Assembly: GCA_025210745.1 (NCBI GenBank) | Contig: JAOARC010000010.1 | Coordinates: forward strand, 31,454-95,453 | DNA from: Bacteriovoracaceae bacterium | GTDB lineage: Bacteria > Bdellovibrionota > Bacteriovoracia > Bacteriovoracales > Bacteriovoracaceae | DNA length: 64,000 nt | Direction: 5' to 3' | Part shown: piece by piece, positions 16,542-27,245 of the stretch | How the letters are laid out: each line of letters starts with the position of its first letter | How positions within the stretch are numbered: the first letter of the stretch is position 1 | Notes under the pieces: model-generated | Seen by the model: only the letters and a program-made list of their open reading frames with translations | The model's database searches: none | What the model was told of the DNA's origin: nothing | Translations under genes and position numbers: made by a program

Positions 16542-17344
16542 TTCATAGGTCCTTTATCATTATCTTGAGATGCTGGTGGATATTTAGGGGCAAAATCTCC
16601 CAATTCTTTTGATTTTTCAATAAGACCTAAAATATCATCATCTAGTATAGAAAATAAATCATTAAATTCATTGATTACAAAATATAGAGGTTGCATTATA
16701 TCAATTCTATATGGTGTTCTAAGAACATTAAGAGTTGAAAACTCTTGTTTTTCACTTTCATTGGTTAAACAATACTTTGTTTCTCCAATTGAAGAAAGAA
16801 TTCCTCCCCCATAAGCCTTTAAACCATGATCAGTCTTTAAAAGACCAAACTCAATAGTAAACCAAAACAGTCGAAACAACCTTCTTCTATCCTTAGGGTT
16901 TGCCTTTAAAGCTAAATTACCAAATTTCTCCATAAAGTCTCCATAAGCTTGATTAGTCAATAACGGAGTATGCCCATATATTTCATGAAAGATATCAGGT
17001 TCTTTAATATAATTTAGCTCCTTAGGGATTCTAATAAAGGTGGCTGCTGGAAACCTCTTTTTAGTCAAAAGAGTAAAAAACTCTGCCGGCTGAATAATAG
17101 CATCAACTGGCTCTACCCCCCATCCCGTACAATCATTCAAAATCTTATTTACATCTGGTAGTTGAGGCACTCTATCTTCTGAAAAATTAAGGATTTCTAG
17201 ACCTTTTTTAAACTCATCACATGCTACAGACTCAATAACTTCAGATTGTCTTTGAATAAGTTTTGACCAAGTTTCGTTTTCTTCACTACTCCAATTTACA
17301 AATCCTTTTTCATCAACAGGATTAGAAATATACGTATGTCCCAT
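16535..17344 (-). CDS. phhA: Phenylalanine 4-monooxygenase
   Basis: Iron- and pterin-dependent hydroxylase converting phenylalanine to tyrosine. The 269-residue product is the catalytic domain only, as usual in bacteria, with iron ligands His120 and His125 in PDIFHEIYGHTPLL and Glu165 in FWFTIEFGL. The pterin-side segment AYGGGILSSIGE is also present. RBS AAAAGGA lies six to seven bases before ATG. It forms an operon with phhB, giving catabolism of phenylalanine or tyrosine supply, which would suit an organism feeding on protein. Confidence 0.95.
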   Translation of the reverse strand: MGHTYISNPVDEKGFVNWSSEENETWSKLIQRQSEVIESVACDEFKKGLEILNFSEDRVPQLPDVNKILNDCTGWGVEPVDAIIQPAEFFTLLTKKRFPAATFIRIPKELNYIKEPDIFHEIYGHTPLLTNQAYGDFMEKFGNLALKANPKDRRRLFRLFWFTIEFGLLKTDHGLKAYGGGILSSIGETKYCLTNESEKQEFSTLNVLRTPYRIDIMQPLYFVINEFNDLFSILDDDILGLIEKSKELGDFAPKYPPASQDNDKGPMKC

Positions 17345-17382
17345 ATTATTTCCTTTTTTTGAAAGCTAGTTTACAATGACTT

Positions 17383-18027
17383 ATGCCAAGTTTAAAGCTT
17401 AATAGAAAATTTACAACGCTAAGCAAGGAAAAGCGTCTATACAAATGTTCTAAACCAATAATAGGACTTACTGGTGGTATTGCAACAGGAAAGAGTACTG
17501 TAAGCTTAAAACTTAAACATCAAAACTTTGAAATTATTGATGCTGATAAACTTGTAAAAAATATCTACCAAAAAGAAGAAACGATAGAATTTATCAAAAA
17601 AAAAGCCAGCTCCTGTATCGAAAATCAAAGTGTTAACTTTGCAAAACTCAGGCAAATATTTTTTAATGATAAAGAACTAAAAAATCAGATTGAAAATTTT
17701 ATTTATAATCGATTAGAAGGCGCATTTAATAATGAGCTTCAAAAAACATCAAATAGTTTTATTATTTATGACGCTGCATTACTCTTTGAAAAATATATTC
17801 ATCATAAAGTAGACTTTACAGTATGTGTTTATTGCTCAAGACAAAAACAAATTGAAAGACTCCTTCAGAGAGATAAAATAGATCTTTCACTAGCAAACAA
17901 GATTCTTAAGCAGCAAATGGATATAGAAGAAAAAATCAAGCTTTGCGACTATAAAATAGATAATAGTGGTACTATCAACACCCTCGATGTGAAAATTCAG
18001 CAACTTATAGACTTTCTTACGCTATAA
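17383..18027 (+). CDS. coaE: Dephospho-CoA kinase
   Basis: Phosphorylates the 3'-OH of dephospho-CoA, the last CoA step. The 214-residue product has the P-loop GLTGGIATGKST (28-39), the DADKLVKNIY segment and FTVCVYCSRQKQIERLLQRD. It carries a basic N-terminal extension of about 24 residues before the P-loop strand; no alternative start codon exists in between, so the extension seems real. No clear Shine-Dalgarno precedes ATG; TACAAT ends five bases upstream, so the message may be leaderless. It diverges from phhA. Confidence 0.9.
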   Translation: MPSLKLNRKFTTLSKEKRLYKCSKPIIGLTGGIATGKSTVSLKLKHQNFEIIDADKLVKNIYQKEETIEFIKKKASSCIENQSVNFAKLRQIFFNDKELKNQIENFIYNRLEGAFNNELQKTSNSFIIYDAALLFEKYIHHKVDFTVCVYCSRQKQIERLLQRDKIDLSLANKILKQQMDIEEKIKLCDYKIDNSGTINTLDVKIQQLIDFLTL

Positions 18028-18099
18028 TCTTTTCAAATTTAGTGCAGAAAACCCAATAAGTAGGTATAAAGTCCCATATTTTATTAACAGGGATTAATA

Positions 18100-19854
18100 A
18101 TGAATTTTAATTATCTATATTTTTTACTCTTAATTATTAGTGGCCATTCGTTTGCCCTAGCACCTTTAGTTTTTAAGTCTCAAAAACAAACTTATTTAAA
18201 TAAAACCTTTAAATTTAAGTCTACTCATTTTGAAGTTTTAGAAAATAGTTTTTTTAATGAAGCTGATAATTGGTATAATCAAGACCCACAAGGGCAAGAA
18301 AATATTCAAGGTGTTGCTGCGGATAAAGCTCATGCTTTATACACTAATAAAAACAGTATCATTGTAGCTGTAATAGATTCTGGTGTTGATGTAAATCATG
18401 AAGACTTACAAGGCTCAATTTGGGTTAATAAAAAAGAAATCCCTAATAATAATATTGATGATGATGGTAATGGATATATTGATGATGTAATGGGATGGAA
18501 CTTTATAGGTGCAGCTGATGCAATGATTAGCTTTATTAAAGATGAAAGTTTACAAAATAAATACAGACTCATCAATAGAAAGGATGGACAAGTTGAGGCA
18601 GATACCCTTGAGATCACAAGAGAGTTTACTCGACTTAGTAAGCTTAAAAAAGCTTACAACGAATCTAACCGAGACTTTCCTAAAAAATGGAATGAACAGT
18701 TAGATCAATTCGGTAAGATAATTAAGAACATCAGAACTGTAGAGAAAGCTGAATATGATTACTACACAGAACAAATTAATATTATTTTAAATAATGAACA
18801 AGTTATTAAAGAAACTCTTAATGTTTCTAAGATTACAAAAGAATTTCTTTATAATATTACAAGAGAAGATCTTCAAGAAGCAAAAGAGAGCTTACTTGAG
18901 TTTTATGAAACTTATTTAAACCCTATAGAGTCTTTAAAATCGGAAAGACACTATAGTGAAATTGCATTGTTTTTTCACTATAATCCACAATATAATTCTA
19001 GAAAAGAAATAGTAAAAGATGATGAAGATAATCTTAATCAAAAATATTATGGTAATAATAATGTTATAGGTCCAAATGCATTTCATGGAACGCATGTCGC
19101 TGGTATTATAGCTGCCAAACGTAACAACAATATTGGAATAAATGGAGTTGCTTCACAAGTAAAAATAATGCCCATTAGAATTGTACCAAATGGAGATGAA
19201 AGAGATAAGGATGTTGCAAATGCAATTTATTACGCAGTAGATAATGGAGCACAAATCATTAATATGAGTTTTGGAAAGCCTTATAGTCCAAATAAAAATC
19301 TTGTAAAAAAAGCGATTGAATATGCGCAAAAAAGAAATGTTCTTCTTATTCATTCAGCGGGTAACGATAATACAAACAATGATAAAAGAAAAATGTATCC
19401 ATCTGCCTCGTATCAACATTCTAATTGGATAGAAGTTGGAGCATCAGATAAATATAAGTCCAATATATTTGCTAATTTCTCAAATTATGGAAAAAGAACT
19501 GTTGATATTTTCGCACCGGGAGTGAATATTATTTCAACAATCCCTAATAATCAATATGCCAGTGCCAGTGGAACAAGTATGGCTGCCCCTGTTGTTAGTG
19601 GAGTAGCTGCAGCTCTTTTATCTTATGATAATAAATTAAAACCTCAAGAGATAAAAGACCTCATTATAACAACAGCAACAAGGTATCCTTTTCAATATGT
19701 TTTTAACTCTGATCTGGATGAACAAGTTTTATTTTCAACGCTAAGTAAAACAGCAGGCATTCCTAACCTTGCCCAAGCACTTCAGTTTTTAACAGAACTA
19801 CAAGATGACAGTTTTTTTGATAGAATAAAACTAGGCTACTATAATCAAAGGTAA
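18100..19854 (+). CDS. Secreted subtilisin-family (S8) serine protease with long insertion
   Basis: The 584-residue protein has a signal peptide (to about residue 20) and the subtilase triad: Asp93 in VIDSGVDVNHEDL, His332 in FHGTHVAG, Ser493 in ASGTSMAAP, with oxyanion Asn422 in AGND. Asp and His are 239 residues apart, against about 32 in subtilisin; the extra 200 or so residues are charged and probably helical. A calcium-site-like DDDGNGYIDD follows the Asp. No classical I9 propeptide is recognisable. The ATG has AGGGA about seven bases upstream. The adjacent gene 19864 may be co-transcribed. Confidence 0.88.
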   Translation: MNFNYLYFLLLIISGHSFALAPLVFKSQKQTYLNKTFKFKSTHFEVLENSFFNEADNWYNQDPQGQENIQGVAADKAHALYTNKNSIIVAVIDSGVDVNHEDLQGSIWVNKKEIPNNNIDDDGNGYIDDVMGWNFIGAADAMISFIKDESLQNKYRLINRKDGQVEADTLEITREFTRLSKLKKAYNESNRDFPKKWNEQLDQFGKIIKNIRTVEKAEYDYYTEQINIILNNEQVIKETLNVSKITKEFLYNITREDLQEAKESLLEFYETYLNPIESLKSERHYSEIALFFHYNPQYNSRKEIVKDDEDNLNQKYYGNNNVIGPNAFHGTHVAGIIAAKRNNNIGINGVASQVKIMPIRIVPNGDERDKDVANAIYYAVDNGAQIINMSFGKPYSPNKNLVKKAIEYAQKRNVLLIHSAGNDNTNNDKRKMYPSASYQHSNWIEVGASDKYKSNIFANFSNYGKRTVDIFAPGVNIISTIPNNQYASASGTSMAAPVVSGVAAALLSYDNKLKPQEIKDLIITTATRYPFQYVFNSDLDEQVLFSTLSKTAGIPNLAQALQFLTELQDDSFFDRIKLGYYNQR

Positions 19855-19863
19855 TATTAAACT

Positions 19864-20322
19864 ATGAAAGCAATAATATTTTTCTTCTTACTTTCTTTAA
19901 ATGCTCTAGCAAACTATACTTTTACAAATATGGAGCTTATTGATAATTATTATGATCACCAACAAAAAGTTCAAGCTCACACAAAGTGGTCTTTATTGGT
20001 GTTTAATTCTTCTAGATGTAACAATCTACCAATGAGATGTTTTCCATTTGAAACAAAGCTCGATGTGTTTATTCCAAACTTTCAAGATAGAATACCAAGT
20101 TTGAAAGTATTTAATATTGATACTTTTTGGAGTGATATCAATATTGATTATGGTTTTGATGACTGTTTAACAGTTGCTCTTTTATATGACAATCAAATCA
20201 TTGATTTTAACAAAGCAACTTACTGCTCAGACCAATGGACAAAAGAGGACCTCCCCTATTATCACTGGATAAATGATTTATTACAAAAAACAATAAATAT
20301 GGTTAATAAAATTAATCAATAG
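19864..20322 (+). CDS. Small secreted protein, possibly thioredoxin-like
   Basis: A 152-residue protein with a signal peptide (MKAIIFFFLLSLNALA). The core, KWSLLVFNSSRCNNLPMRCF followed by LKVFNIDTFW and ALLYDNQIIDF, resembles a thioredoxin fold, but the CxxC is replaced by a wider Cys pair (C-x6-C), so I cannot claim redox activity. It lies nine bases after the subtilase gene, so it may be co-expressed and help fold or control the protease. It overlaps the end of the ABC-F gene by 11 bases. Confidence 0.5.
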   Translation: MKAIIFFFLLSLNALANYTFTNMELIDNYYDHQQKVQAHTKWSLLVFNSSRCNNLPMRCFPFETKLDVFIPNFQDRIPSLKVFNIDTFWSDINIDYGFDDCLTVALLYDNQIIDFNKATYCSDQWTKEDLPYYHWINDLLQKTINMVNKINQ

Positions 20323-22144
20323 AAATTTTCTCTAATTTTCCTTTATAACTTTGTTCTAAAATTGTTTTTCGATCAAACAAAACTTCTAAGTTTTCAAAAC
20401 TTGTCTCTATTTTCTTTTCATTTTCTTTAATTTGCTTAGATGACTCCGTAATTTTATCTGCATCACTATTGTTTGAAGCTTCAAGTAATATATTTGTAAG
20501 CTCTTTATTTTTAGTTTCAAGTTTATCAATAAGGCCTTCAAGCTCTTCTATCTGCTTATTTAGAGGTTTAAGCTCTTTAGATCTTGCTCTAATAATCTCT
20601 TGTCTAAGAGTTTGATACTCTTTTTTAGATAGTTTCTTCTTTGTCCCCATCGAACTATCTTTTAGATCCCCCCATCCAACTTTTTCTAAAAACTCTGTAT
20701 AGTTTCCTTCAAAAACTTGTACTCCACCATCTTTAAAGACAATAAGTTTATTTACAAGATTATTTAATATATACTCATTATGGGTAACAATAAGAACACT
20801 TCCAGCAAAGTCTTTTAACTTTTGAATTAGTATTTCAATAGATTCTTGATCTAAATGATTTGTTGGCTCATCTAAGGCAAGCAAGTTCGTTTCTTTTGCT
20901 AAAATTTTAGCAAGCAATACTCTTGCTTTTTCTCCTCCCGATAAAACTTTAATTTTCTTTTCCACATCATTATTACTAAACATCATCGATGCACAAATAT
21001 TTCTGATTTGAGTATGTGAAAGTTCATCACTGACGCTTGATACCTCTTCTAAAATAGAGTTGCTATCAAATAAAGACTGAATATTCGTTTGAGCAAAATG
21101 GGATATTTTAAGATCTGGATGATTTTTTATCATACCGCTAGAGTTTAACTTTCCTAAAAGACAATTTAATAATGTGGATTTTCCTTTTCCATTTTTACCA
21201 ACGATAGCTATTTTATCTCCCCTATTAATATAAAAAGATAGATTGTTTATTAAAGGATTATCATCAGTATATCCAAAACTTAAGTTTTCTATTTGTGAAA
21301 ATGTTTTTGCTTTTAATTCACTATAATTAAATTGAAAGCTTATATTCTTTATATCTTCCAAAGCATTAAACTCTTCCATTTTATCAAGCATCTTCTGTCT
21401 TGATTGGGCCATAGAAGCTTGTCTTGCCTTAGCTCTAAATTTATTAATAAACTCTTCTAGTTCTTTTTTCTTCTTTTCTTGATTGAGTCTTGTATTTTCA
21501 TATATTTTTTCATTTTCTAAAATTTTATTTCTATAAACGTTAGTATTTCCTTTTAGAAAAAGAAGTTTTTGTCTATGAATCCCCATAGTATGATCGCAGA
21601 CTTCGTCCATAAAGTTTTTATTATGTGTAATAAGAATAATTTCTCCAGGATACTTTCTTAAAAAACTAGCAAACCAACGAAGAGACATAATATCTAAATA
21701 GTTTGTTGGCTCATCAAGTAAAAGCATATCAGGACTTTTTAATAATAATTTAGCTAAATTAATTCTAATTTGATATCCACCCGAAAAACTTTTTGGTGAC
21801 TTAGAAAAATCTTCTTCTAAAAAACCAAGACCAGATAAAACTTTATGGGCCTTGAATGTATCAAAAGCTTCTTCTTTAGAAAGTACGCTCATACACTCAC
21901 TTTCAACCGACTCGTGTGTAAACTTTAAATGTTGCTCCAAATAACCAATAGAATAATCCTTAGGAAAGACGATTTTTCCTTCATCACTACTTTCCATACC
22001 AAGAATTATCTTTAACAAAGTAGATTTTCCACATCCATTACGACCAACAAGACCAACCTTTTGTCCTTTAGAAATGTTAAATGAAAGGTCTCTAAACAAG
22101 AGTCTTCCTGCAAATTCTTTTGCTAAATTATTGACTTGAATCAT
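20312..22144 (-). CDS. ABC-F family ATPase
   Basis: The 610-residue cytosolic protein has two ABC ATPase domains and no membrane segments: Walker A GRNGCGKST (about 34-42) and GKNGKGKST (about 317), signatures SGGYQ and SGGEKARVLLAK, and Walker B with LLLDEPTNYLD and LALDEPTNHLD. A charged linker (about 220-260) and a C-terminal coiled coil (about 520-605) are typical of Uup/YheS-like members. The family acts on the ribosome as translation factors or gives antibiotic resistance; the exact branch is not decided. Confidence 0.9.
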   Translation of the reverse strand: MIQVNNLAKEFAGRLLFRDLSFNISKGQKVGLVGRNGCGKSTLLKIILGMESSDEGKIVFPKDYSIGYLEQHLKFTHESVESECMSVLSKEEAFDTFKAHKVLSGLGFLEEDFSKSPKSFSGGYQIRINLAKLLLKSPDMLLLDEPTNYLDIMSLRWFASFLRKYPGEIILITHNKNFMDEVCDHTMGIHRQKLLFLKGNTNVYRNKILENEKIYENTRLNQEKKKKELEEFINKFRAKARQASMAQSRQKMLDKMEEFNALEDIKNISFQFNYSELKAKTFSQIENLSFGYTDDNPLINNLSFYINRGDKIAIVGKNGKGKSTLLNCLLGKLNSSGMIKNHPDLKISHFAQTNIQSLFDSNSILEEVSSVSDELSHTQIRNICASMMFSNNDVEKKIKVLSGGEKARVLLAKILAKETNLLALDEPTNHLDQESIEILIQKLKDFAGSVLIVTHNEYILNNLVNKLIVFKDGGVQVFEGNYTEFLEKVGWGDLKDSSMGTKKKLSKKEYQTLRQEIIRARSKELKPLNKQIEELEGLIDKLETKNKELTNILLEASNNSDADKITESSKQIKENEKKIETSFENLEVLFDRKTILEQSYKGKLEKISID

Positions 22145-22266
22145 AGAGTCTAATTTATAAATAAAATTACCATTTTACCAAAAGATTTTTGTATCTTAAC
22201 GCTGCGCACACAAGGTATAATTTTTACTAAAATTTTTATTATAAAAACTTAAAAGGATATAGGTTT

Positions 22267-24522
22267 ATGAACGACCAAAAAAAGAAACAAGCTCTTGATT
22301 ATCATAGTACTGGAAGGCCAGGAAAAATAGAGGTTATCTCAACAAAACCATGTGTAACAGCAGATGAACTATCCCTTGCTTACTCACCTGGTGTAGCTGA
22401 ACCATGCCTAGAGATCGCAAATAATCCAGAAGAAGCATATAAATATACTGCTAAAGGAAACCTCGTTGGTGTTATCTCAAATGGTTCTGCTGTTTTAGGA
22501 CTAGGTAATATTGGAGCTTTAGCTGGTAAGCCAGTAATGGAAGGTAAAGGTGTTCTTTTTAAGAAGTTTGCTGATATTGATGTTTTTGATATTGAAATTA
22601 ACTGTGACACTGTTGATGAAATGGTAACAACAATTTCTCACCTTGAACCAACATTTGGTGGGATTAATCTAGAAGATATTAAAGCACCAGAGTGTTTTGA
22701 AGTTGAAAAGAGATTACAAGAATTAAATATACCAGTATTTCATGATGATCAACACGGAACTGCTATTATTGCAACAGCTGGTTTCATGAATGCTCTTGAA
22801 CTAACTAATAGAAAAATTGAAGATACAAAAGTCGTTTTTTCTGGAGCAGGAGCTGCTTCAATGGCAATTGCAAAACTATTTTTTAGATTAGGATTAAAAC
22901 CTCAAAATCTTTTAATGTGTGATTCAAAAGGTGTTATCTACAAAGGTAGAAAAGAAGGAATGAATCCTTATAAAGAAGATTTTGCTGTTGATACTGATTG
23001 TAGAACAATTGCTGATGCTATGAAAGATGCTGATGCTTTTATGGGATGTTCTGCTCAAGGTGTTATTAATCAAGAGATGGTTAAGACAATGGCAAAAGAT
23101 CCAATTATCTTTGCTATGGCAAACCCAAATCCAGAAATCCTTCCAGAGCAAGTAGCAGAAGTTAGAGATGATGCTATTATGGCCACAGGTAGAACAGACT
23201 ACCCTAACCAAGTAAATAATGTATTAGGTTTCCCATTTATCTTTAGAGGAGCTTTAGATGTTAGAGCTAAAAAGATTAATGAGCAAATGAAAATTGCTGC
23301 TGTAATGGCACTAGCAAACCTTGCTAAAGAAGAAGTTCCTGATGAAGTAAAGAATGCTTATGATGGAGTTGATTTTAAATTTGGTAAAGATTATTTAATT
23401 CCAAAACCATTTGATAAAAGAGTTTTAACTCGTGTCGCTCCAGCTGTCGCTAAAGCTGCTATGGATACTGGTGTTTCTAGAATAGAAATTGAAGATTTTA
23501 CTCAGTATGCTTTAGAGCTTGAAGCAAGAATGGGTCAGTCTGCTGCCTTTATGAGGTCAATCAGACAAAGAATCCCTTCAAAATCTAAAAAGAAAGTTGT
23601 TTTTGCAGAAGGAACAAATACAAGAGTACTTCAAGCAGTATCAACTCTTGTTGAAGAAAAGAAAATTGATCCAATTCTACTTGGAACTCCTGCACTAGTT
23701 ATTGAAAAAATGGAAGAGCTTGGATTAACTCATCTAAAAGAAAAAGTTGAAATAATTAGACCTGTTAAATCTGAACACTTTAACGATTATGCCAATGCAT
23801 ACCACGAAGAAAGAAAAAGATTAGGAGCAACTCTTGCTTTTTCAATAGATAGACTAAAGTCGGCAAACTACTTTGGATCAATGATGGTTAAAAAGGGTCA
23901 TGCTGATGCTATGATTACAGGAGCCTCAACAACATATCCAAATTGCTTTAAACCAATCATGCGCGTAGCTGGTGGACAGAAAAAAGCGGCTGGAGTTATG
24001 ATTCTAGTTTATAAAGACAGGGTTTTATTTTTAGCAGACTGTACTTCCCAGAAAAACCCAAATGCTCACGATTTGTCAGAGATCGCAATTTCTACAACAG
24101 AGCTTTATAAAAAGCTTATGAAAAAAGATCCAGCGGTAGCCTTTTTAAGTTATTCAAACTTTGGATCTAACTTAAATAGTGAAACGAAGAAAATGAAAGA
24201 AGCGAGCGAGCTTACAAAAGAAAAAATGCCTAACCTTATGGTAGATGGTGAAATGCAAGCAGATGTTGCTGTTAATGATACGATCATTAAAAATATGTTT
24301 AAGTTTTCTGATCTTGATAGATCTGCTGATATTTTAATTTTCCCAGATCTTCAATCGGCAAATATCAGTTATAAGCTCTTATCACAACTAAGTGACTGTA
24401 CAGCCATTGGACCAGTATTAGCGCCAATGGAACATCCAATTAATATCGTTCAAAGAACATCTACAGTTGAGCAAATTATTAACATGAGTCACCTTACGGC
24501 TCTACTAAGCCTGGAGAAATAA
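22267..24522 (+). CDS. maeB: NADP-type malic enzyme with phosphotransacetylase-like domain
   Basis: Decarboxylates malate to pyruvate with NADP, feeding NADPH and pyruvate. The 751-residue product has the malic enzyme part (about 1-420; [32 protein letters not shown]) fused to a phosphate acetyltransferase-like part (about 430-751; [37 protein letters not shown] end), the architecture of E. coli MaeB, where the second part is regulatory. AAAGGA lies upstream with TATAAT at 22216-22221, although the -35 is weak. ridA follows by one base. Confidence 0.95.
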   Translation: MNDQKKKQALDYHSTGRPGKIEVISTKPCVTADELSLAYSPGVAEPCLEIANNPEEAYKYTAKGNLVGVISNGSAVLGLGNIGALAGKPVMEGKGVLFKKFADIDVFDIEINCDTVDEMVTTISHLEPTFGGINLEDIKAPECFEVEKRLQELNIPVFHDDQHGTAIIATAGFMNALELTNRKIEDTKVVFSGAGAASMAIAKLFFRLGLKPQNLLMCDSKGVIYKGRKEGMNPYKEDFAVDTDCRTIADAMKDADAFMGCSAQGVINQEMVKTMAKDPIIFAMANPNPEILPEQVAEVRDDAIMATGRTDYPNQVNNVLGFPFIFRGALDVRAKKINEQMKIAAVMALANLAKEEVPDEVKNAYDGVDFKFGKDYLIPKPFDKRVLTRVAPAVAKAAMDTGVSRIEIEDFTQYALELEARMGQSAAFMRSIRQRIPSKSKKKVVFAEGTNTRVLQAVSTLVEEKKIDPILLGTPALVIEKMEELGLTHLKEKVEIIRPVKSEHFNDYANAYHEERKRLGATLAFSIDRLKSANYFGSMMVKKGHADAMITGASTTYPNCFKPIMRVAGGQKKAAGVMILVYKDRVLFLADCTSQKNPNAHDLSEIAISTTELYKKLMKKDPAVAFLSYSNFGSNLNSETKKMKEASELTKEKMPNLMVDGEMQADVAVNDTIIKNMFKFSDLDRSADILIFPDLQSANISYKLLSQLSDCTAIGPVLAPMEHPINIVQRTSTVEQIINMSHLTALLSLEK

Positions 24523-24523
24523 A

Positions 24524-24907
24524 ATGAGTTTTGAAAAAAATATTATTAGTACAGATAAAGCACCAGCTGCTGTTGGAACATACTCTCAAGGTGTTGAACA
24601 TAATGGTGTTTTTTATTTTTCAGGACAAATTGGAATTGATCCGGCTGATGGAATGTTAAAAGAAGGATTTGATGCTCAAATCGAACAGATCATGAAAAAT
24701 ATCGATGGATTATTAGAATCATGTGATATCACAAGATCCCATATTATTAAAACATCTATTTTTGTAACTGATTTAGGAAATTTTTCTAAAGTAAATGATC
24801 AGTATATAAGCTTTTTTGAACAGCCATACCCAGCAAGAAGTTGTGTTCAGGTTCCGGCTCTACCAAAAGGAGCTTTAGTAGAAATAGAGGTTATTGCAGC
24901 AAAATAA
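24524..24907 (+). CDS. ridA: RidA family 2-iminobutanoate/2-iminopropanoate deaminase
   Basis: Hydrolyses reactive enamine/imine intermediates released by PLP enzymes. The 127-residue product has the family landmarks YSQGVEHNGVFYFSGQIGIDP, the trimer segment and the end SCVQVPALPKGALVEIEVIA with the substrate-binding Arg just before. It starts immediately after maeB and overlaps the following DUF218 gene by TAATG, so the three genes form one operon. Confidence 0.93.
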   Translation: MSFEKNIISTDKAPAAVGTYSQGVEHNGVFYFSGQIGIDPADGMLKEGFDAQIEQIMKNIDGLLESCDITRSHIIKTSIFVTDLGNFSKVNDQYISFFEQPYPARSCVQVPALPKGALVEIEVIAAK

Positions 24908-25554
24908 TGTTTTCTAAAAAGTACGTATTTGAAACTAAATCAACAAGGACAAAAAGAATAATTTTGAATATTCTTCTTGTCCTTTCTTTTTTATGCTCAA
25001 GTTTTTTCTTTATGTGCTTATACCTTCCCTACTATAGTGAGGATCAAAATGAACTTACGCAAAAAGGTCTTTTTAATCGTGCTCCCGACCTTATAAGCGT
25101 CTACACTGGAGACCGTGGAAGACTAGACTATACTTTTAAAAAAATTAATAAATATCCATCGACTAAAGTTTTAATCTCTGGAGTTTATGCAAAAAATTCT
25201 TTAAAAACACTACTGCACAAACAAGGAAAAGATATATCTGTCAAAGACTACCTAGAAAAAGAAGCTCATCATATCGAGCTTGATTATATAGCAACTAATA
25301 CAGTTGAAAATGTTTTAAGCACTCTTCGTTACTTGAAAACACTAGAAAATCCTAAAAAAATTCTTATTATATCAAGTGACTACCATATTTTTAGAATAAA
25401 GCTTCTGATTAAATATCTTAACCATAACGAAAACTATGTTTTTTATTTTCATGGAGTAGAATCAAATTATGGTGAATTTAGAAGCATAAAGCTGCTTATA
25501 AAAGAAGTTTATAAGCTTTTTAAAGCTATTATGTTCTTAATATTTTGGAGTTAA
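24907..25554 (+). CDS. DUF218 (YdcF/SanA/ElyC-like) membrane-anchored protein
   Basis: The 215-residue protein has one N-terminal membrane segment (about residues 17-38) and then a DUF218 domain: ISVYTGDRGRLDYTF, KVLISGVYAKNS, the charged DYIATNTVENVLSTLRYL and ILIISSDYHIFRIKLLIKYL. The family is linked to envelope integrity and peptidoglycan or vancomycin-barrier phenotypes in E. coli; the reaction is not settled. The ATG overlaps the ridA stop (TAATG). It converges on the lipoprotein gene at 25551. Confidence 0.82.
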   Translation: MFSKKYVFETKSTRTKRIILNILLVLSFLCSSFFFMCLYLPYYSEDQNELTQKGLFNRAPDLISVYTGDRGRLDYTFKKINKYPSTKVLISGVYAKNSLKTLLHKQGKDISVKDYLEKEAHHIELDYIATNTVENVLSTLRYLKTLENPKKILIISSDYHIFRIKLLIKYLNHNENYVFYFHGVESNYGEFRSIKLLIKEVYKLFKAIMFLIFWS

Positions 25555-26369
25555 TTTTTTAATTTATTAAAATAAAAACTTGTCACTGCTTTATCAGAAC
25601 TAGATGATCTTACATATTTATAATCATCAGAGTTTGCTGTTAAAGGAACCGAGCCAGTGCCGATACTGCATGAACCAGAACACTCTGTTACAAATGAATA
25701 AGAATCAACAACATAATCATAATTACCAGCTGATTCACTTCCTTCACTTGTGGCCTTTACCTTATGAACATAACTAGCTAAAAAAACAGTTAAAAAAGCT
25801 GGTATTGTTTTATCTAATCTAAGCCTATCTTCTCTTTTTTCGTAAATAGTAGGAACAGTGGAGCTTGTAACATCAGTGCTATCTTTTATATAATATCTCG
25901 TTGCCGTTATTTCTAATGAGTTTTTATAACTTGATGGATCAATATTACCATATGACTTATTACAAATTCCAATGGCCAATAATTCAGCAATTTTATTATT
26001 TTCAGGTAAAGAAATAGTATACTTCTGATCCGCAATAACAGGAGGAGTTGCACTTGTAGAACCACTTATGACAGAAAAAGTTACAGAGGTATCAGTTATT
26101 GTTTCTAAGTGAATAATAACTTCTTTGGAAGAGCCACCATATGTTCCACTAATATTGATATAATTACCTTGTTCAAATTTTTCATTTAATTGAGCAGAGT
26201 TAAATGAAGATAATTTCATACTATTAAAAAGCTCTGTTGTAGTAGCACATTCCTTAGCTGCTGCATCTTTAATCGAATTATATAAAGGATCATTAGAATT
26301 ATAAAGGTTTGTGACCTTAGAAACCTTACACGCTGATAGTAAAAGTAATAATGGTAAAAAATGCTTCAT
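25551..26369 (-). CDS. Outer-membrane-type lipoprotein of unknown function
   Basis: The 272-residue protein has a lipoprotein signal (MKHFLPLLLLLSAC; lipobox LSAC). The mature part is Ser/Thr-rich and beta-prone, with a late Cys pair CSGSC. I do not recognise the family. I start at ATG 26369, not at the in-frame GTG 26378: AGGTGA overlapping the stop of the preceding gene lies five bases before this ATG. It is coupled to the barrel gene at 26379 and is probably its partner. Confidence 0.65.
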   Translation of the reverse strand: MKHFLPLLLLLSACKVSKVTNLYNSNDPLYNSIKDAAAKECATTTELFNSMKLSSFNSAQLNEKFEQGNYINISGTYGGSSKEVIIHLETITDTSVTFSVISGSTSATPPVIADQKYTISLPENNKIAELLAIGICNKSYGNIDPSSYKNSLEITATRYYIKDSTDVTSSTVPTIYEKREDRLRLDKTIPAFLTVFLASYVHKVKATSEGSESAGNYDYVVDSYSFVTECSGSCSIGTGSVPLTANSDDYKYVRSSSSDKAVTSFYFNKLKN

Positions 26370-26378
26370 AAAAATCAC

Positions 26379-27152
26379 CTAAAATAAATATCCAATACCC
26401 AAAGATGCTCCTAAAAAACTTAAACTATCTTTTGCAGTAGGATTCACAATAGACTCCGAAGAAGAAAATTCCGATGTTCTATCTGAAATACTTACATTAT
26501 TTTGAGAAACCTTAAAATACGAACTAATATGATAATTTGAAATAAAATTTACACCTAAAGCAAGTCTAGTAAAAGTTCCTTTTTCTTCGACATCAGCATG
26601 GTAATTTTGAGCCGGAAGACTAGGAACTCCAGATGTAATACTTGTAATTCCCTTATCAATATAATGCTTTTGATAATTAGTGTTAATTGTTCCTGCCGTA
26701 AATTCAATAAAAGGTTGAATATGCACGCTTTTATTTTCAAATAAAAAATTAATAGCACCACTTACTTGGGTTCCATACATTTTATTTTTCTCTTTTGTTG
26801 TACTAATTATATAATCTATATCAGAAGCTCCATTTCCTAACTCTTCATCTTGTCCATCAGCGTAAAAGCCTCCACCCTTAACAGAAAAAGACCACCCTTT
26901 TCCAAGATAAAACTCACGACCAATACCTAAATGAATATTGTAAAAATTTAATTCTTCAGATGCTTCAAAGTTCTTATATTGACCTTTGAAAGCTGCAAGG
27001 CTAATAGGATAGTTAAGATAATCAACACCAAATTCTAGTACCCACTTACTACCTTTTGGATTAAAGTTTTTCCTATCTTCTAAAGTATCGATTTCCATAA
27101 ATCCAATACAAAAAGCATTAAAACTCAATAATAATAATACAATTCTATACAT
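26379..27152 (-). CDS. Predicted outer membrane beta-barrel protein
   Basis: The 257-residue protein has a signal peptide (to about residue 16) and repeated amphipathic strands (WVLEFGVDYLNYP, FYNIHLGIGREFYL, WSFSVKGGGFYAD, LGASLGIGYLF), and it ends in a terminal Phe, the usual mark for barrel insertion by Bam. Eight to ten strands are likely from its length. Function unknown. It shares a message with the lipoprotein gene that follows. Confidence 0.65.
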   Translation of the reverse strand: MYRIVLLLLSFNAFCIGFMEIDTLEDRKNFNPKGSKWVLEFGVDYLNYPISLAAFKGQYKNFEASEELNFYNIHLGIGREFYLGKGWSFSVKGGGFYADGQDEELGNGASDIDYIISTTKEKNKMYGTQVSGAINFLFENKSVHIQPFIEFTAGTINTNYQKHYIDKGITSITSGVPSLPAQNYHADVEEKGTFTRLALGVNFISNYHISSYFKVSQNNVSISDRTSEFSSSESIVNPTAKDSLSFLGASLGIGYLF

Positions 27153-27245
27153 AGTATCGATTATTTCATAAAAAATACTAAAAACATAAGTTTTTTTGCA
27201 ATACGTAACTTTTTTATATAAATGCTAAGCTTTACACCCTAAACT

